From Desulfoluna sp. (GTDB lineage Bacteria; Desulfobacterota; Desulfobacteria; Desulfobacterales; Desulfolunaceae): a DNA stretch of 37,114 bases. The stretch is taken from NCBI RefSeq assembly GCF_030145185.1, contig NZ_JAQYWB010000059.1:1-37114 (forward strand), given 5' to 3'. The notes beneath the pieces were generated by a model. It was not told the origin of the DNA, searched no databases, and was given only the letters and a program-made list of their open reading frames with translations. The number at the start of each line of letters is the position of its first letter. The first letter of the stretch is position 1. Below are positions 1 to 8,746 of this stretch, in pieces. The position numbers and the translations under genes are program-made.

Positions 1-92
1 AATCTAACCCCCTTTAAAGTGTGCGTATTATACAATACATGCACCTCAAAAAGCAAGGGAAAAAAGCTTGATTTTTCAATTGAATAACGCAA

Positions 93-716
93 ATGAGAGT
101 GGTTTTTTGTCTTAAGGTGTGCGCTTTATCCCATTTTCAGGATGTAAAGGATATCAAGCAGACCTTTTCACGGATCTATAACCGGAAAAAGAATCGTCGG
201 GGGACCCTCTGGGGTGAGCGTTTTAAAAGCGTGATTGTAGAGAAAGGTGAGACCGTTATTAACTGCCTGGCCTATATAGATTTAAACGCTGTGAGGGCAG
301 GTATTGTGAAACGGCCTGAGGATTATCGCTGGTGCTCCATCGGGCACCATGTGCAGACGGGAAACCGAGATGATTCTTTTTTTATAGAATTTCGGTTGGT
401 GGAGTTCGGGGTGGAGAGTGCAACGCGCCTGCAAAAATATCGCGAATTTCTCTATCATGCGGGATCGTTGAAAAAACGGGGCAAGGCCGCAATCCCGACG
501 CGGATATTTCAGTCAGAAAAGGAAAAGAATTTTGAGCTGGATCGCATTCGGCGGTTCAGGTCCCGAACCCGGTATTTTACCGACTCGGGAGTTATCGGCT
601 CCAAGTCTTTTGTTATCGGAACCTATGAAATCTTTAAGGATCGGCTTTATGGGAGCCGGGAACGCGTGCCAACGCGGGTCAGCGGCTTTGACGGCATGTA
701 CTCCATGAACGATTGA
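93..716 (+). pseudogene. 5'-truncated RAYT (REP-associated tyrosine transposase, Y1/IS200-like)
   Basis: This is the C-terminal part of a Y1_Tnp/RAYT transposase. The family's core block is readable (RGTLWGERFKSVIVEKGET, then NCLAYIDLNAVRAG and PEDYRWCSIGHH) and is followed by the family's basic tail. The N-terminal part with the HUH metal-binding motif is missing: the frame is closed by a stop at 81-83 just upstream of the first ATG, and the first 15 residues do not fit the family. It should therefore be non-functional for strand cleavage. A second relic of the same family lies at 17924-18376 and matches it closely over the last 110 residues. The REP-like palindromes across the window are the sort of elements such enzymes mobilise. 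The family call is secure; the exact break point is estimated. Confidence 0.8.
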
Positions 717-816
717 GAGAGGCTTGACGGTTTTTAGTCGCTGCACAGCAAAAGTCTGCAATTGATAAGAACGAATTCAGCACCCAGTCCTGTCGACGTG
801 AGGGCATACGATTCAT

Positions 817-1010
817 GTTTTGTCCTTCGTCATTTCAGCTGGAAGGGCTGTTCCTGCATCTGCCTGTTCGGGCATCGATTCACAATGCCACATTAAGCCC
901 AGATCGAATCAGCGGGGTTACAACGCTTTTATTGGGTCAGGAACGGCGTAAAAAGAAATATCATGTCATGAGATTCAACATCAGGCGCTTGCTGCCTGTC
1001 CCTTAGTTTT
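817..1010 (+). repeat. 194-bp interspersed repeat R1, copy 1
   Basis: This copy matches 4507-4700 without indels (constant offset 3690) and with only about ten differences. It is followed by a run of short CTTAGTTTT repeats up to about 1045. A 63-codon frame (815-1006) runs through it, but the second copy has a stop in that frame, so it is probably non-coding. The two copies are in the same orientation and bracket the DUF4041 gene and lgt. Confidence 0.85.
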
Positions 1011-1048
1011 CTTAGTTTTCTTAGTTTTTAGTTTGCTCTTAGTTTGCT

Positions 1049-2668
1049 TCAACTCACTAATTCATGTTCTGCCTCGACAGTTCTTGGTTCTTTAGCACCC
1101 TTCATTACAGCTTCTAATGCCAATGACTCCCGATATTCTTGAGCCTCAGCAGCCATAGTCCAATGAGCTTCAAGCCCAATTTTTTCCACAACCGTCCTAA
1201 TCTGCTTTATACCCACCCGAAAAAACTCTTTCCGTGAATTCACCTTATTGACCTGCTCGTCCATAAATATTCGGTGTAATTCTTTTTCAAGAGTAGGCGC
1301 GTCTTCACTATGAATCATTGCGTGGACATCAAACGCAAAGGGAACACTTGCGTCGCCGAGTTCTTTAACACGGTCTAAAGGTTCAAGCCGCCGGGTAAGA
1401 CCAATTTTAAACACATCTTCGCCAAAGGACCCTACATTGGAAATAACGTATACATGACCTCGACGGGTTTGCTGGGCCATGGACAACGCCCTTTGATTCT
1501 TGGCTTCTGCGTCTTTAAGTTGAAGCTGGAGATCCGCAAGTTTTTGTTCAAACTCAAGTCGCTGCTCATCGTTGGCATTTTCGAGTTCTTTGCGAGCTTT
1601 CTCCATGGCAGCCTGAAGTATTTTCTCTTCTTTTTCTGCCTGTTTTATGGCCCTCTCATACTCTTTTCTGGCCTTCTCTTCTTCCCGCATGGACTCTTTA
1701 ATGAGCCTCTGTTCCTCGCGTTCCTGAAGCTTTAACTCATTGGTTTTAACGGCCCACTCCAACTCACCAACCCGGGCGTCACGATAATCTGGAAGAATTC
1801 GGGCATTTCTAAAGGCCTCACCATTATGGTTCACAAGGCTGAAGGCATCCAGAATCTCCTGGTTTAATTTTCCAAAATTATCATGCTTCACCTTAGATAA
1901 CGTGGTGTCTACTTTCCCATTAAATGCATCCAGAACAAAACGGACAGCTGTCCCTTTTCGGTGAGTCTCAACATAGTCACACGCAGCAGCAATACCATTT
2001 TTAATCATTCGTTTTGTCTTCTGGCGCGCATCTTTTAGCTCAACGCCAGCTTCTTTGTGACTGAACTCTTCAGCCAGTTCATCAAGCAGGCTTTTGTTGG
2101 GAATGATGTATTCATCACCATACCCTTTAATGATATTTTTCATGGCTTTGGCCGCTTGCTCATAATGCTTTGCGTTTTCAACAGCCTTCAATGCATCACC
2201 GGCAACCTCTTCTGCCTGGGTGCGGGCACTTTGAACTATACCTACAGCCTCTTTGATGGCTGTATCGTACTCTTCTTGAGATTTTTTGCTCTTCTGCTTG
2301 GCACTTTCGACGACTTCTTTTGCGTACTGATCGGCCCTCTGTTTAATCTTGTTGGACCTGTTTTCAATATCTTCAAGCAACCTCACCGACTCTTTTTCAG
2401 CTTCAGATTTAATTCTCTCAGCTTCGATCTTTGCATCTTCAATACCTTGGTATTGCCAGAGAGGATTTGTCTTTTCTTCAAGCGACAGATATTCCTCTTT
2501 CAGCTTCTCAATCTCAGCTTGACTCTCCTCTTTCACTTGGCCAATTTCGACTTCAAGTGCAGTACCTCTCTTTATGGCGTTCCTGCTTTTAAAAAATAAA
2601 AAGGCGGCAATAAACGGGCTAATCACGATCAGGAAAACGACTACACCAGCTATAAAGTCTGGATTCAT
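1049..2668 (-). CDS. Membrane-anchored DUF4041 / GIY-YIG (T5orf172, Mug113-type) protein
   Basis: This 539-residue protein begins with one hydrophobic membrane segment (about residues 5-27). A long charged coiled coil follows (about 35-190), then a DUF4041-like middle (about 190-310), a second coiled coil rich in Glu, Lys and Gln (about 310-400), and a C-terminal GIY-YIG-like domain of the T5orf172/Mug113 class. In that domain the strand GHVYVIS, the FKIGLTRR segment, an ELHRIF helix and the REFFRV end are all visible. Such proteins occur in prophages and defence islands; their biochemical role is poorly defined, and nuclease activity is inferred from the fold only. The gene is AT-rich relative to the purine genes and lies between two copies of repeat R1, which suggests acquisition. 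It has no obvious operon partner. Confidence 0.8.
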   Translation of the reverse strand: MNPDFIAGVVVFLIVISPFIAAFLFFKSRNAIKRGTALEVEIGQVKEESQAEIEKLKEEYLSLEEKTNPLWQYQGIEDAKIEAERIKSEAEKESVRLLEDIENRSNKIKQRADQYAKEVVESAKQKSKKSQEEYDTAIKEAVGIVQSARTQAEEVAGDALKAVENAKHYEQAAKAMKNIIKGYGDEYIIPNKSLLDELAEEFSHKEAGVELKDARQKTKRMIKNGIAAACDYVETHRKGTAVRFVLDAFNGKVDTTLSKVKHDNFGKLNQEILDAFSLVNHNGEAFRNARILPDYRDARVGELEWAVKTNELKLQEREEQRLIKESMREEEKARKEYERAIKQAEKEEKILQAAMEKARKELENANDEQRLEFEQKLADLQLQLKDAEAKNQRALSMAQQTRRGHVYVISNVGSFGEDVFKIGLTRRLEPLDRVKELGDASVPFAFDVHAMIHSEDAPTLEKELHRIFMDEQVNKVNSRKEFFRVGIKQIRTVVEKIGLEAHWTMAAEAQEYRESLALEAVMKGAKEPRTVEAEHELVS

Positions 2669-3155
2669 ATTGTCACCTTTGCAGGAAAATAATCATACTC
2701 AAATATGGCATCAACACGTGAATATTCAAAGAGAACCATACGCCTCAAAGTATGACTATTCAATCGAAAGCTGTACACACAGGTAAAAAATACTCGTCAG
2801 AACTCACGAAGATAGACAGTAAATCAAATCAAGAACTGCAGAGAAGCTATTTTGGAAATGGGATTGGGATAAGTTAAACCCGGCTGTTAAATGTGGCAGG
2901 GGTCGCGCCTTGATATTTTACACAGCCCCCTCTCATTGTTCGTCGATTTATCCATGAACGGCATGAGGCTAAAGCTGGGAAACGTCGAAAAGGCTCCGAA
3001 CGAGGAGGCCCCGACAAAAAAAGCCGTGACCACTTACCCCGATAAGGCATGAAGCAGAAAATCGGTTTCCCGAGCAAAAACTGCTTCCGATTTCTGCCGG
3101 TGGATCGATTGCAAAGCAAAGGGCTGTTAAACCACGAACCACACAAAAAACACGA
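2669..3155. other. Intergenic region, no convincing gene
   Basis: No gene with family similarity is visible. At 2897-2915 there is a degenerate single copy of the GGGGTCGCGTCTTGACATT motif that forms the ends of the element at 3447-3648. A 53-codon frame (2890-3051) starts inside that motif and is probably a relic or chance frame. The promoter of the minus-strand DUF4041 gene must lie just right of 2668, but no clear boxes are seen. Confidence 0.4.
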
Positions 3156-3259
3156 ACAGGGCAGCATTCAGCCGCCACAAAAAAATTTCCTTTTCAATCT
3201 CTGGCTTTTTTTCGTGTCTTTCGTGCTTTTCGTGGTCAAAAATTATGTGAGCTCTTTTC
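3156..3259 (+). repeat. Interspersed repeat R3, copy 1
   Basis: It matches 18443-18546 at roughly 85% by eye. Both begin ACAGGG, share GCATTCAG(C/T)(C/T)GCCACAAAAAA, and contain the segment TTCGTGTCTTTCGTGCTTTT, a motif seen in dispersed bacterial repeats. No coding role is apparent. Confidence 0.7.
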
Positions 3260-3370
3260 TGGATAAGCAGGGTCGCAAGCACACTATAGGTGTCACATGG
3301 CGGGCTGTTTTCGTTAATCTGGCTGCCTGAAGGAGCTTGGGCTGAATCGGTACGGCGAATTCAAACCAAC

Positions 3371-3442
3371 CCGCTTTCAAGGTGGCACACCTTGTCGCTG
3401 GAGGCCTTTTTTGTTGTGCTGAAGCAGTGACGGTCAATTCAC
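3371..3442 (+). repeat. REP-like palindrome, long form
   Basis: This copy reads CCGCTTTCAAGGTGGCACAC, then CTTGTCGCTGGAGGCC, a T-run, and a tail ending CGGTCAATTCAC. The copy at 8660-8730 has the same layout including the tail. The core AAGGTGGCNCACCTT plus GCCGCCGGAGGC recurs eight times in the window, mostly at gene 3' ends. Confidence 0.8.
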
Positions 3443-3446
3443 GAGA

Positions 3447-3648
3447 AGGGGTCGCGTCTTGACATTGGACATCCTGTTAAATCCTTTCAGTTTTATACAA
3501 CATCCGGTTTGGCACTATATGCTACTTCAGGCACCATTATGCAGGTTTTAAGAATCTTGGTCCTATAACTATATCGGCCTCAAGCCACCGATTAAAAAAG
3601 CGAGAATCAATGAGTAGGAGTTGTGTCAAATGTCAAGACGCGACCCCT
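3447..3648. mobile_element. 202-bp MITE-like element with 20-bp perfect terminal inverted repeats
   Basis: The left end (3447-3466) reads AGGGGTCGCGTCTTGACATT, and its exact reverse complement stands at 3629-3648; pairing continues imperfectly inward (GGAC against TGAC). The 160-bp interior is AT-rich with no coding potential. The right end overlaps the 3' end of lgt and supplies its last codons and stop. No target duplication was recognised. RAYT-related ends are a possibility but not proven. Confidence 0.8.
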
Positions 3649-4465
3649 CCCCTCGATTCTTCCCGAAATAAGGCCAGACGATCAGAACAAAGCCTGCGGC
3701 GATCATGGGAAGACTCAACATCTGCCCCATGGTGATGGGAAGCCCATCTGCCCAGAAGGCCTGGGTGGTCTTGAAGGATTCAAGGATCAGGCGGGTTGAA
3801 AAGACGGTGATGAGGAACAGACCGGAGAGACGCTTAGGAGACTTGCTTACACCGGCTCTGTCGCAGATAAACAGAAGAAGAAAGATGGCGGCATAGCTGA
3901 ACGATTCATAAAGCTGCACCGGATGCCTCGGTGTGGCATCGATGCGGGCAAAAATGACAGCCCAGGGCACATCGGCGGGATGGCCCACAATCTCGGAGTT
4001 GAAAAAATTGCCCATGCGAATCAAGGCGCCACCAAGAATGGCTGGAATAGCCAATCGATCCAGAAGTGCCCAGAACGCGAAGGCTTGCTTGCGGCAAAAG
4101 AAGTGCAGCGACACCAGAAATCCCACCAACCCGCCATGGCTGGCGAGACCGCCCCTCCACAGCATCGGTATCTCTAAAGGATTTGCCAGATAGTACCCGG
4201 GATCGTAGAAGAGGCAATGGGCCAGACGTGCGCCGATCAGTGTTCCCACAATCAGGTACAAAAGCATAGAGTCCACAGCGGACGCTATCTCATCCTCGCC
4301 GCCCCAAATGCCCCCATCATCTTGTTTCAATCGCCACAGCATATACCCCTGCCCCAGAAGAAAGGCAGCGGCAAAAAAAAGACCATACCAACGAATCTCC
4401 AAAGGCCCCAGAGAGACCATCACCGGACTTGTATTCCAAATCAAAGCATTCATCATGGCCCGCAT
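3626..4465 (-). CDS. lgt: Prolipoprotein diacylglyceryl transferase
   Basis: Lgt is an inner-membrane enzyme that transfers diacylglycerol from phosphatidylglycerol to the lipobox Cys of prolipoproteins. The 279-residue frame has the family layout: an N-terminal GPLEIRWYGLFFA segment, about seven membrane segments, the signature RGGLASHGGLVGF around residue 105, and the GRMGN-like IRMGNFFNSE block with Arg and Asn conserved. Three nearby ATGs (4465, 4456, 4453) could serve as start; homologues usually begin just before SPVMVSLGP, so the shorter ones are plausible. The final residues GSRLDI and the stop are encoded by the terminal repeat of the element at 3447-3648, so the native C-terminus has been replaced. 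The catalytic core is untouched and the gene should work. One client may be the lipoprotein at 5143. Confidence 0.95.
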   Translation of the reverse strand: MRAMMNALIWNTSPVMVSLGPLEIRWYGLFFAAAFLLGQGYMLWRLKQDDGGIWGGEDEIASAVDSMLLYLIVGTLIGARLAHCLFYDPGYYLANPLEIPMLWRGGLASHGGLVGFLVSLHFFCRKQAFAFWALLDRLAIPAILGGALIRMGNFFNSEIVGHPADVPWAVIFARIDATPRHPVQLYESFSYAAIFLLLFICDRAGVSKSPKRLSGLFLITVFSTRLILESFKTTQAFWADGLPITMGQMLSLPMIAAGFVLIVWPYFGKNRGEGSRLDI

Positions 4466-4506
4466 TGTGGCCTGAATGTCAGACGGGTGTCAAATGACAA
4501 AGCCCT

Positions 4507-4700
4507 GTTTTATCCTTCATCATTTCAGCTGGAAGGGCTGTTCCTGCATCTGCCTGTTAGGGCATCGATTCACAATGCCACATTAAGTCCAGATCGAATC
4601 GGCGGGGTTACAACGCTTTTATTGGGTCAGGAATGACGCAAAAAGAAATATCATGTCATGAGATTCAACATCAGGCGCTTGCTGCCTGTCCCTTAGTTTT
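4507..4700 (+). repeat. 194-bp interspersed repeat R1, copy 2
   Basis: Nearly identical to 817-1010 and in the same orientation. It sits directly upstream of lgt (minus strand), so it may now carry or replace that gene's promoter. The reading frame seen in copy 1 is interrupted here by a stop codon, against a coding role. Confidence 0.85.
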
Positions 4701-4872
4701 TTCCTTAGTTTCTTAATTTTCTTTGAAGCCTAATTTAATGCATTGGTTGTAACCGGACAATCGTGGTTAAAGTTTTATTATAATTTGATTGTACGGGTAC
4801 AGTCTTTAGTGATACGAGCACTTAACATTCGTGATCAGGCACTGCAATAATGTATTGAATGGAACGTGCTAT

Positions 4873-5010
4873 CCCGAATATTTCATGAGGAGCCGATCTT
4901 ACCGAAGCAATAAGTTTTTATTTCGGTATGTTACTGTGAAAAATTTAGATATTTGTAAAATACAAAATGTGATTCACGTTTTCTGCTCGATTTTCTCACC
5001 CTTCGGGCTA
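4873..5010 (+). repeat. MITE family M1, partial copy A
   Basis: The left end CCCGAATATTTCATGAG matches the terminal repeat of the complete copy at 19478-19730. Further in it shares AATACAAAATGT and CACCCTTCGGGC with that copy. The right half is lost. It lies about 130 bp upstream of the caspase lipoprotein gene. Confidence 0.65.
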
Positions 5011-5142
5011 TGCGAATAATGATTCTGATGGCGTATTCAAAAAAGGAAAAAAACAGTTTCAACCTTATGCGGGCAAGAAAGTCGTCCAGGCTTGAATATT
5101 ATATTTAGTGAATCAGTTTTTTAAGGGGGGAGGGGGAAATGT

Positions 5143-8100
5143 ATGGCGTATGTAAGGTCAATTGCTGTGGCTCTATTATTTTTCACACTGACGGGATGTG
5201 GCTTGCCAACTGTGCCTGTGACCGAGATTGTGCCAGTGTCTATGATCGAGACTGTGCCTGTGTCTGTGATCGAGACTGTGCCTGTGTCCGAGATTGTGCC
5301 CGTGCAGGATCATTATCTTCTGGCTGAGGAAATTAAAATTACATCTGCTTTGGATGATGAGATCACCCTTCTGCATAAAAAGATGCCCACGGAGATGATC
5401 ATTCAGCAAATGCACGGTGGTACGATTACAGGCATGGAATTTTCACCGGACGGAACTCTCCTCGCAACATGCTCCGCGGACAGCCTGATAAAAATTTGGG
5501 ATGCAAAAAACGGAAAGCTTCTGCATAACATAAAAGATAAAATCGAAAATAGTATTTTTAAGAAAAAAATGAACGCCGTCGCTTTTTCACCGGACGGTAA
5601 ATATATAGTCTCCGGTGGTACAGATGGATTAGTAAAAATATGGGACGTAAAAAGTGGGGCCATTCTTAAATCCTTTTCTCTGACACAGGAGGAGGGTAAT
5701 GTGTTGAGTGTAGATTATTCTCCTGACGGAAAACGAATTATCGCGGCGGGGGCACGTGATCGTTACAAGGAGGGTAGAGCAAAAATATGGGATATTTCAA
5801 GTGGCAAAATGGTGCTTGCCCTTCAAGGTCATTCCAGTAGAATCAGAAGCATTCAATACTCTCCCAATGGAAAACTCATCCTTTCAGGCTCTTTAGATAA
5901 CATTAAACTCTGGGATGCTCAAACAGGGAAACTCTTAAGTACTATTAAGGCCCCTTTCATATTAGAATGTGCTGCATTTTCCAGGGACGGGCAATGGGTA
6001 GCCGGTGGTTTCGGGGAGGGTATCGTCAGTGTCTGGAGTCTAAAAACAGGTAAAAAAATATTCACAGAAACACTGCAAAATCAAATATATAAAGATATTT
6101 CTAACATTAAGTTCTCCCCTGACGGACATCACCTTTTTTTTAGTACAAAAGAACATATGTCTAAAGTAAATTTGATCAACGGGCAGATTGAATCTTTTGA
6201 TAAAGAGTATTGTGATAAATTTGATATTTCTCCCGACGGGGAGCAGATTGCAAACGCAAATATACATACAGGCATAAGGCTCTGGGATAACGATAAAAAA
6301 AAGGTGCTCTTAACGTTCAGCCAAAGCTCAAATTCGGTTGAAAGCATAGCGGTTTCACCGAACGGACAAGCATTATTGTCAGGTGGCGGTGATGAACTGC
6401 TTAACCTTTGGGACATTAAAAACGGAAAGCTCACCCGTGCAATTAAGCAGAGGAGCTGTGAATCCCTGGAAAGTGTTGTTTTTTCGCCTGATGGTAAAAA
6501 AATGATCGGTGCCGGAAATGACTTTGATAACAAAACAGATGTCCGGGATGTGTCCACAGGAGACATTGTCTTCAGCCTTATAGATAAGGCTGATTCTGGC
6601 CTTAATAAGTACAATAGTATTAAATACTCTCCTGATGGAAGATACATCCTGTCAGGCTCTTATTCCGGTCCTTGGGATGGAACTGTAAAATTATGGGATG
6701 CAGCCACGGGAACACCGATACACCGTTTTACGGGGTCGGCTGTGTGGTCTGTCGCTTTTTCTCCCGACAGCAGGATGATGGCCGCGGGATTTGGTGATAA
6801 CACCATAAAAATATGGAGTGTCAAAAGCGGCAAGATTATTCTATCCAAAAAGCTTGACCATAGTGTGGGTCAGGTGGCGTTTTCTCCAAATGGGACCCAC
6901 CTTTTGTTTTATACATTGGGTCTAAATAGAATAGATATCAGCAATGGGGAAATATCAGCCTTTACACATTGCACACCACGAGTTTTTGATATTTCTACTG
7001 ACGGCAAATATATAATTGGCAGCTCCTTTTTTGGCGATATTCAATTATGGAATGTTAATACGGACACGCTCATCCGAACGTTTAAAGGACACACCGGCCA
7101 TGTGAACAGCATAAAATTTTCTCAAAATGACAAACTTGCCATATCAGGCGGTAAAGACGGCACCATCCGTTACTGGAATGTGGAAACAGGGAAACAGATC
7201 TGCCTCTCAATGACCGATAAAAATGGTGAGTGGGTCGTTATAACCCCCTCTGGAGAGTTTGATAAATCACAGGGCTTTGAAGGCCTCCACTGGGTCAGGG
7301 GCCTTGACGTTCTTGAACTCGATCAATTTTTTGAATCTTTTTATAAGCCAGGTTTAATGGCCCGGGTCATTGATACGGGGGGAGCAGCAGAAAACATTGC
7401 CGGAAAAACAATCGATGCGATGATGGCCTCCCCGCCGCCTGTCATTACGATTATCTCTCCAAAGGCGCTTAAAGCCGATCAGAAAAATGATGCGAGCGTT
7501 GTGGTCAGTCCAAAAGGAACCATAGAGATTGTGCTGGAAGTTAAGGATAATGGCGGAGGAATCAAAGACATTACTCTTTTTCATAACGGAAAGCCTGTTA
7601 AACGAGAACAAAGGGGCATCAAAAAGAAAAGCAGCTCTTCGAATACATCACAGTTCGTCTCATTCCATATGGCCCTTCTTAATGGAAAAAACACCTTTAC
7701 CGCTGTTGCCAAAAGCAAAACCGGCCTTGAATCAAAGCCGGTTAATGCAGCCATTTCATATAAAGACCCGAATCTTGAAAAACCGGATGCCTATTTTGTC
7801 ATTGTGGGCATTAACAACTATAAAAACACAAAATACAACCTGAATTACGGCAGGGCAGATGCTGAAGCGGTCAGCGCACTTTTCAGAGAGAAATCCACGA
7901 AGCTCTTTAAAACCATGCATGTAACAGAACTGTTCGACAATAAGGCGACAAAAACAAATATTCTACAGGCACTTGATAACGTTGTTAAATCTGCAAAACC
8001 GAAAGACGTTTTTGTGCTCTACTATGCAGGCCATGGTGTCATGGTGGAAAATAAAAAAGGGACACCGCATTTTTATATTGCACCCCATGAAGTCACCGCC

Positions 8101-8556
8101 CTGTACCGTGAACAACATATCTGGGCAAACGGGATATCGGCTGAGCAGCTTACCGGATATTCAAAACAGATCAGAGCCAGAAAGCAGTTGCTGATCATGG
8201 ATGCATGCCAGGCGGGCGGTTTTGAGCAGACCTTTGCCATGCGTGGTGCCATTGAAGAAAAAGCTCTGAAACAGCTTAGCCGGTCGAGCGGACTCTACCT
8301 TCTGGCAGCAACACAGTCCGAGCAGTTCGCAACGGAATTTGCGAGTTTAAAACATGGTGTCTTCACCTATGCTGTTTTAAAAGGCCTGCAGGGTGAAGCG
8401 GACGGCAGCCCCAAAGATGGAAAGACGACCGTGCGAGAGCTTTCCGCATTTATCGAAGATAAAATGCCGGGATTAACCGAAACCCATCGCGGCAATGCAC
8501 AATACCCCAGCATTTACGGGCGGGGGCAGGATTTCCCCATACTTCTTTCCCAATAG
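5143..8556 (+). CDS. Secreted lipoprotein with 14 WD40 repeats and C-terminal caspase-like (peptidase C14) domain
   Basis: A lipoprotein signal (hydrophobic residues 7-16, lipobox LTGC with Cys19) predicts membrane anchoring outside the cytoplasm. A short repetitive linker (residues 25-50, variations on VPVSxIETVPVS) follows. About 14 WD40 repeats run from residue 90 to 690, recognisable by FSPDG and xIWD/xLWD pairs; that number fits two seven-bladed propellers. After a GEWVVITPSGEFD linker (about 694) and an Ig-like stretch (about 760-870), the C14 domain starts near 880. The predicted catalytic dyad is intact: His964 in YYAGHGV and Cys1022 in MDACQAGG. The start is supported by a very G-rich ribosome-binding stretch at 5125-5136. 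The gene is AT-richer than the purine genes. Most bacterial WD40-caspase proteins are cytoplasmic or lack a lipobox. The substrate is unknown; protease or scaffold roles are both possible. Confidence 0.9.
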   Translation: MAYVRSIAVALLFFTLTGCGLPTVPVTEIVPVSMIETVPVSVIETVPVSEIVPVQDHYLLAEEIKITSALDDEITLLHKKMPTEMIIQQMHGGTITGMEFSPDGTLLATCSADSLIKIWDAKNGKLLHNIKDKIENSIFKKKMNAVAFSPDGKYIVSGGTDGLVKIWDVKSGAILKSFSLTQEEGNVLSVDYSPDGKRIIAAGARDRYKEGRAKIWDISSGKMVLALQGHSSRIRSIQYSPNGKLILSGSLDNIKLWDAQTGKLLSTIKAPFILECAAFSRDGQWVAGGFGEGIVSVWSLKTGKKIFTETLQNQIYKDISNIKFSPDGHHLFFSTKEHMSKVNLINGQIESFDKEYCDKFDISPDGEQIANANIHTGIRLWDNDKKKVLLTFSQSSNSVESIAVSPNGQALLSGGGDELLNLWDIKNGKLTRAIKQRSCESLESVVFSPDGKKMIGAGNDFDNKTDVRDVSTGDIVFSLIDKADSGLNKYNSIKYSPDGRYILSGSYSGPWDGTVKLWDAATGTPIHRFTGSAVWSVAFSPDSRMMAAGFGDNTIKIWSVKSGKIILSKKLDHSVGQVAFSPNGTHLLFYTLGLNRIDISNGEISAFTHCTPRVFDISTDGKYIIGSSFFGDIQLWNVNTDTLIRTFKGHTGHVNSIKFSQNDKLAISGGKDGTIRYWNVETGKQICLSMTDKNGEWVVITPSGEFDKSQGFEGLHWVRGLDVLELDQFFESFYKPGLMARVIDTGGAAENIAGKTIDAMMASPPPVITIISPKALKADQKNDASVVVSPKGTIEIVLEVKDNGGGIKDITLFHNGKPVKREQRGIKKKSSSSNTSQFVSFHMALLNGKNTFTAVAKSKTGLESKPVNAAISYKDPNLEKPDAYFVIVGINNYKNTKYNLNYGRADAEAVSALFREKSTKLFKTMHVTELFDNKATKTNILQALDNVVKSAKPKDVFVLYYAGHGVMVENKKGTPHFYIAPHEVTALYREQHIWANGISAEQLTGYSKQIRARKQLLIMDACQAGGFEQTFAMRGAIEEKALKQLSRSSGLYLLAATQSEQFATEFASLKHGVFTYAVLKGLQGEADGSPKDGKTTVRELSAFIEDKMPGLTETHRGNAQYPSIYGRGQDFPILLSQ

Positions 8557-8659
8557 CAGGCCTTCGCAGGCTTTGGCACGGGTCAATTGTCATACATAGG
8601 CTCGCCAGAATACCGCTGGGATTTGACCCGAGGAACGAGGGGTAAAGCCCAGCGGTAAC

Positions 8660-8730
8660 CTGCTTTCAAGGTGGCACACCTATCCGCCGGCGGCCTTTTT
8701 TGTTGTGCGGAACAGTTACGGTCAATTCAC
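8660..8730 (+). repeat. REP-like palindrome, long form
   Basis: It reads CTGCTTTCAAGGTGGCACAC, then CTATCCGCCGGCGGCC, a T-run, and ends CGGTCAATTCAC, as in the copy at 3371-3442. It lies between the convergent caspase lipoprotein and marR genes, where the stem and T-run could also end transcription. Confidence 0.75.
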
Positions 8731-8746
8731 CATAAAACCTCTACAT

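Noticed and set aside
815-1006. 63-codon frame in repeat R1
   Set aside because: The second copy of the repeat carries a stop in this frame, and the changes between copies show no codon pattern.
5139-5327. Cys/Asp-rich 62-codon frame overlapping the start of the caspase lipoprotein
   Set aside because: It is an out-of-frame reading of the short tandem repeat that encodes the lipoprotein linker; the main frame has the lipobox and WD40 repeats.
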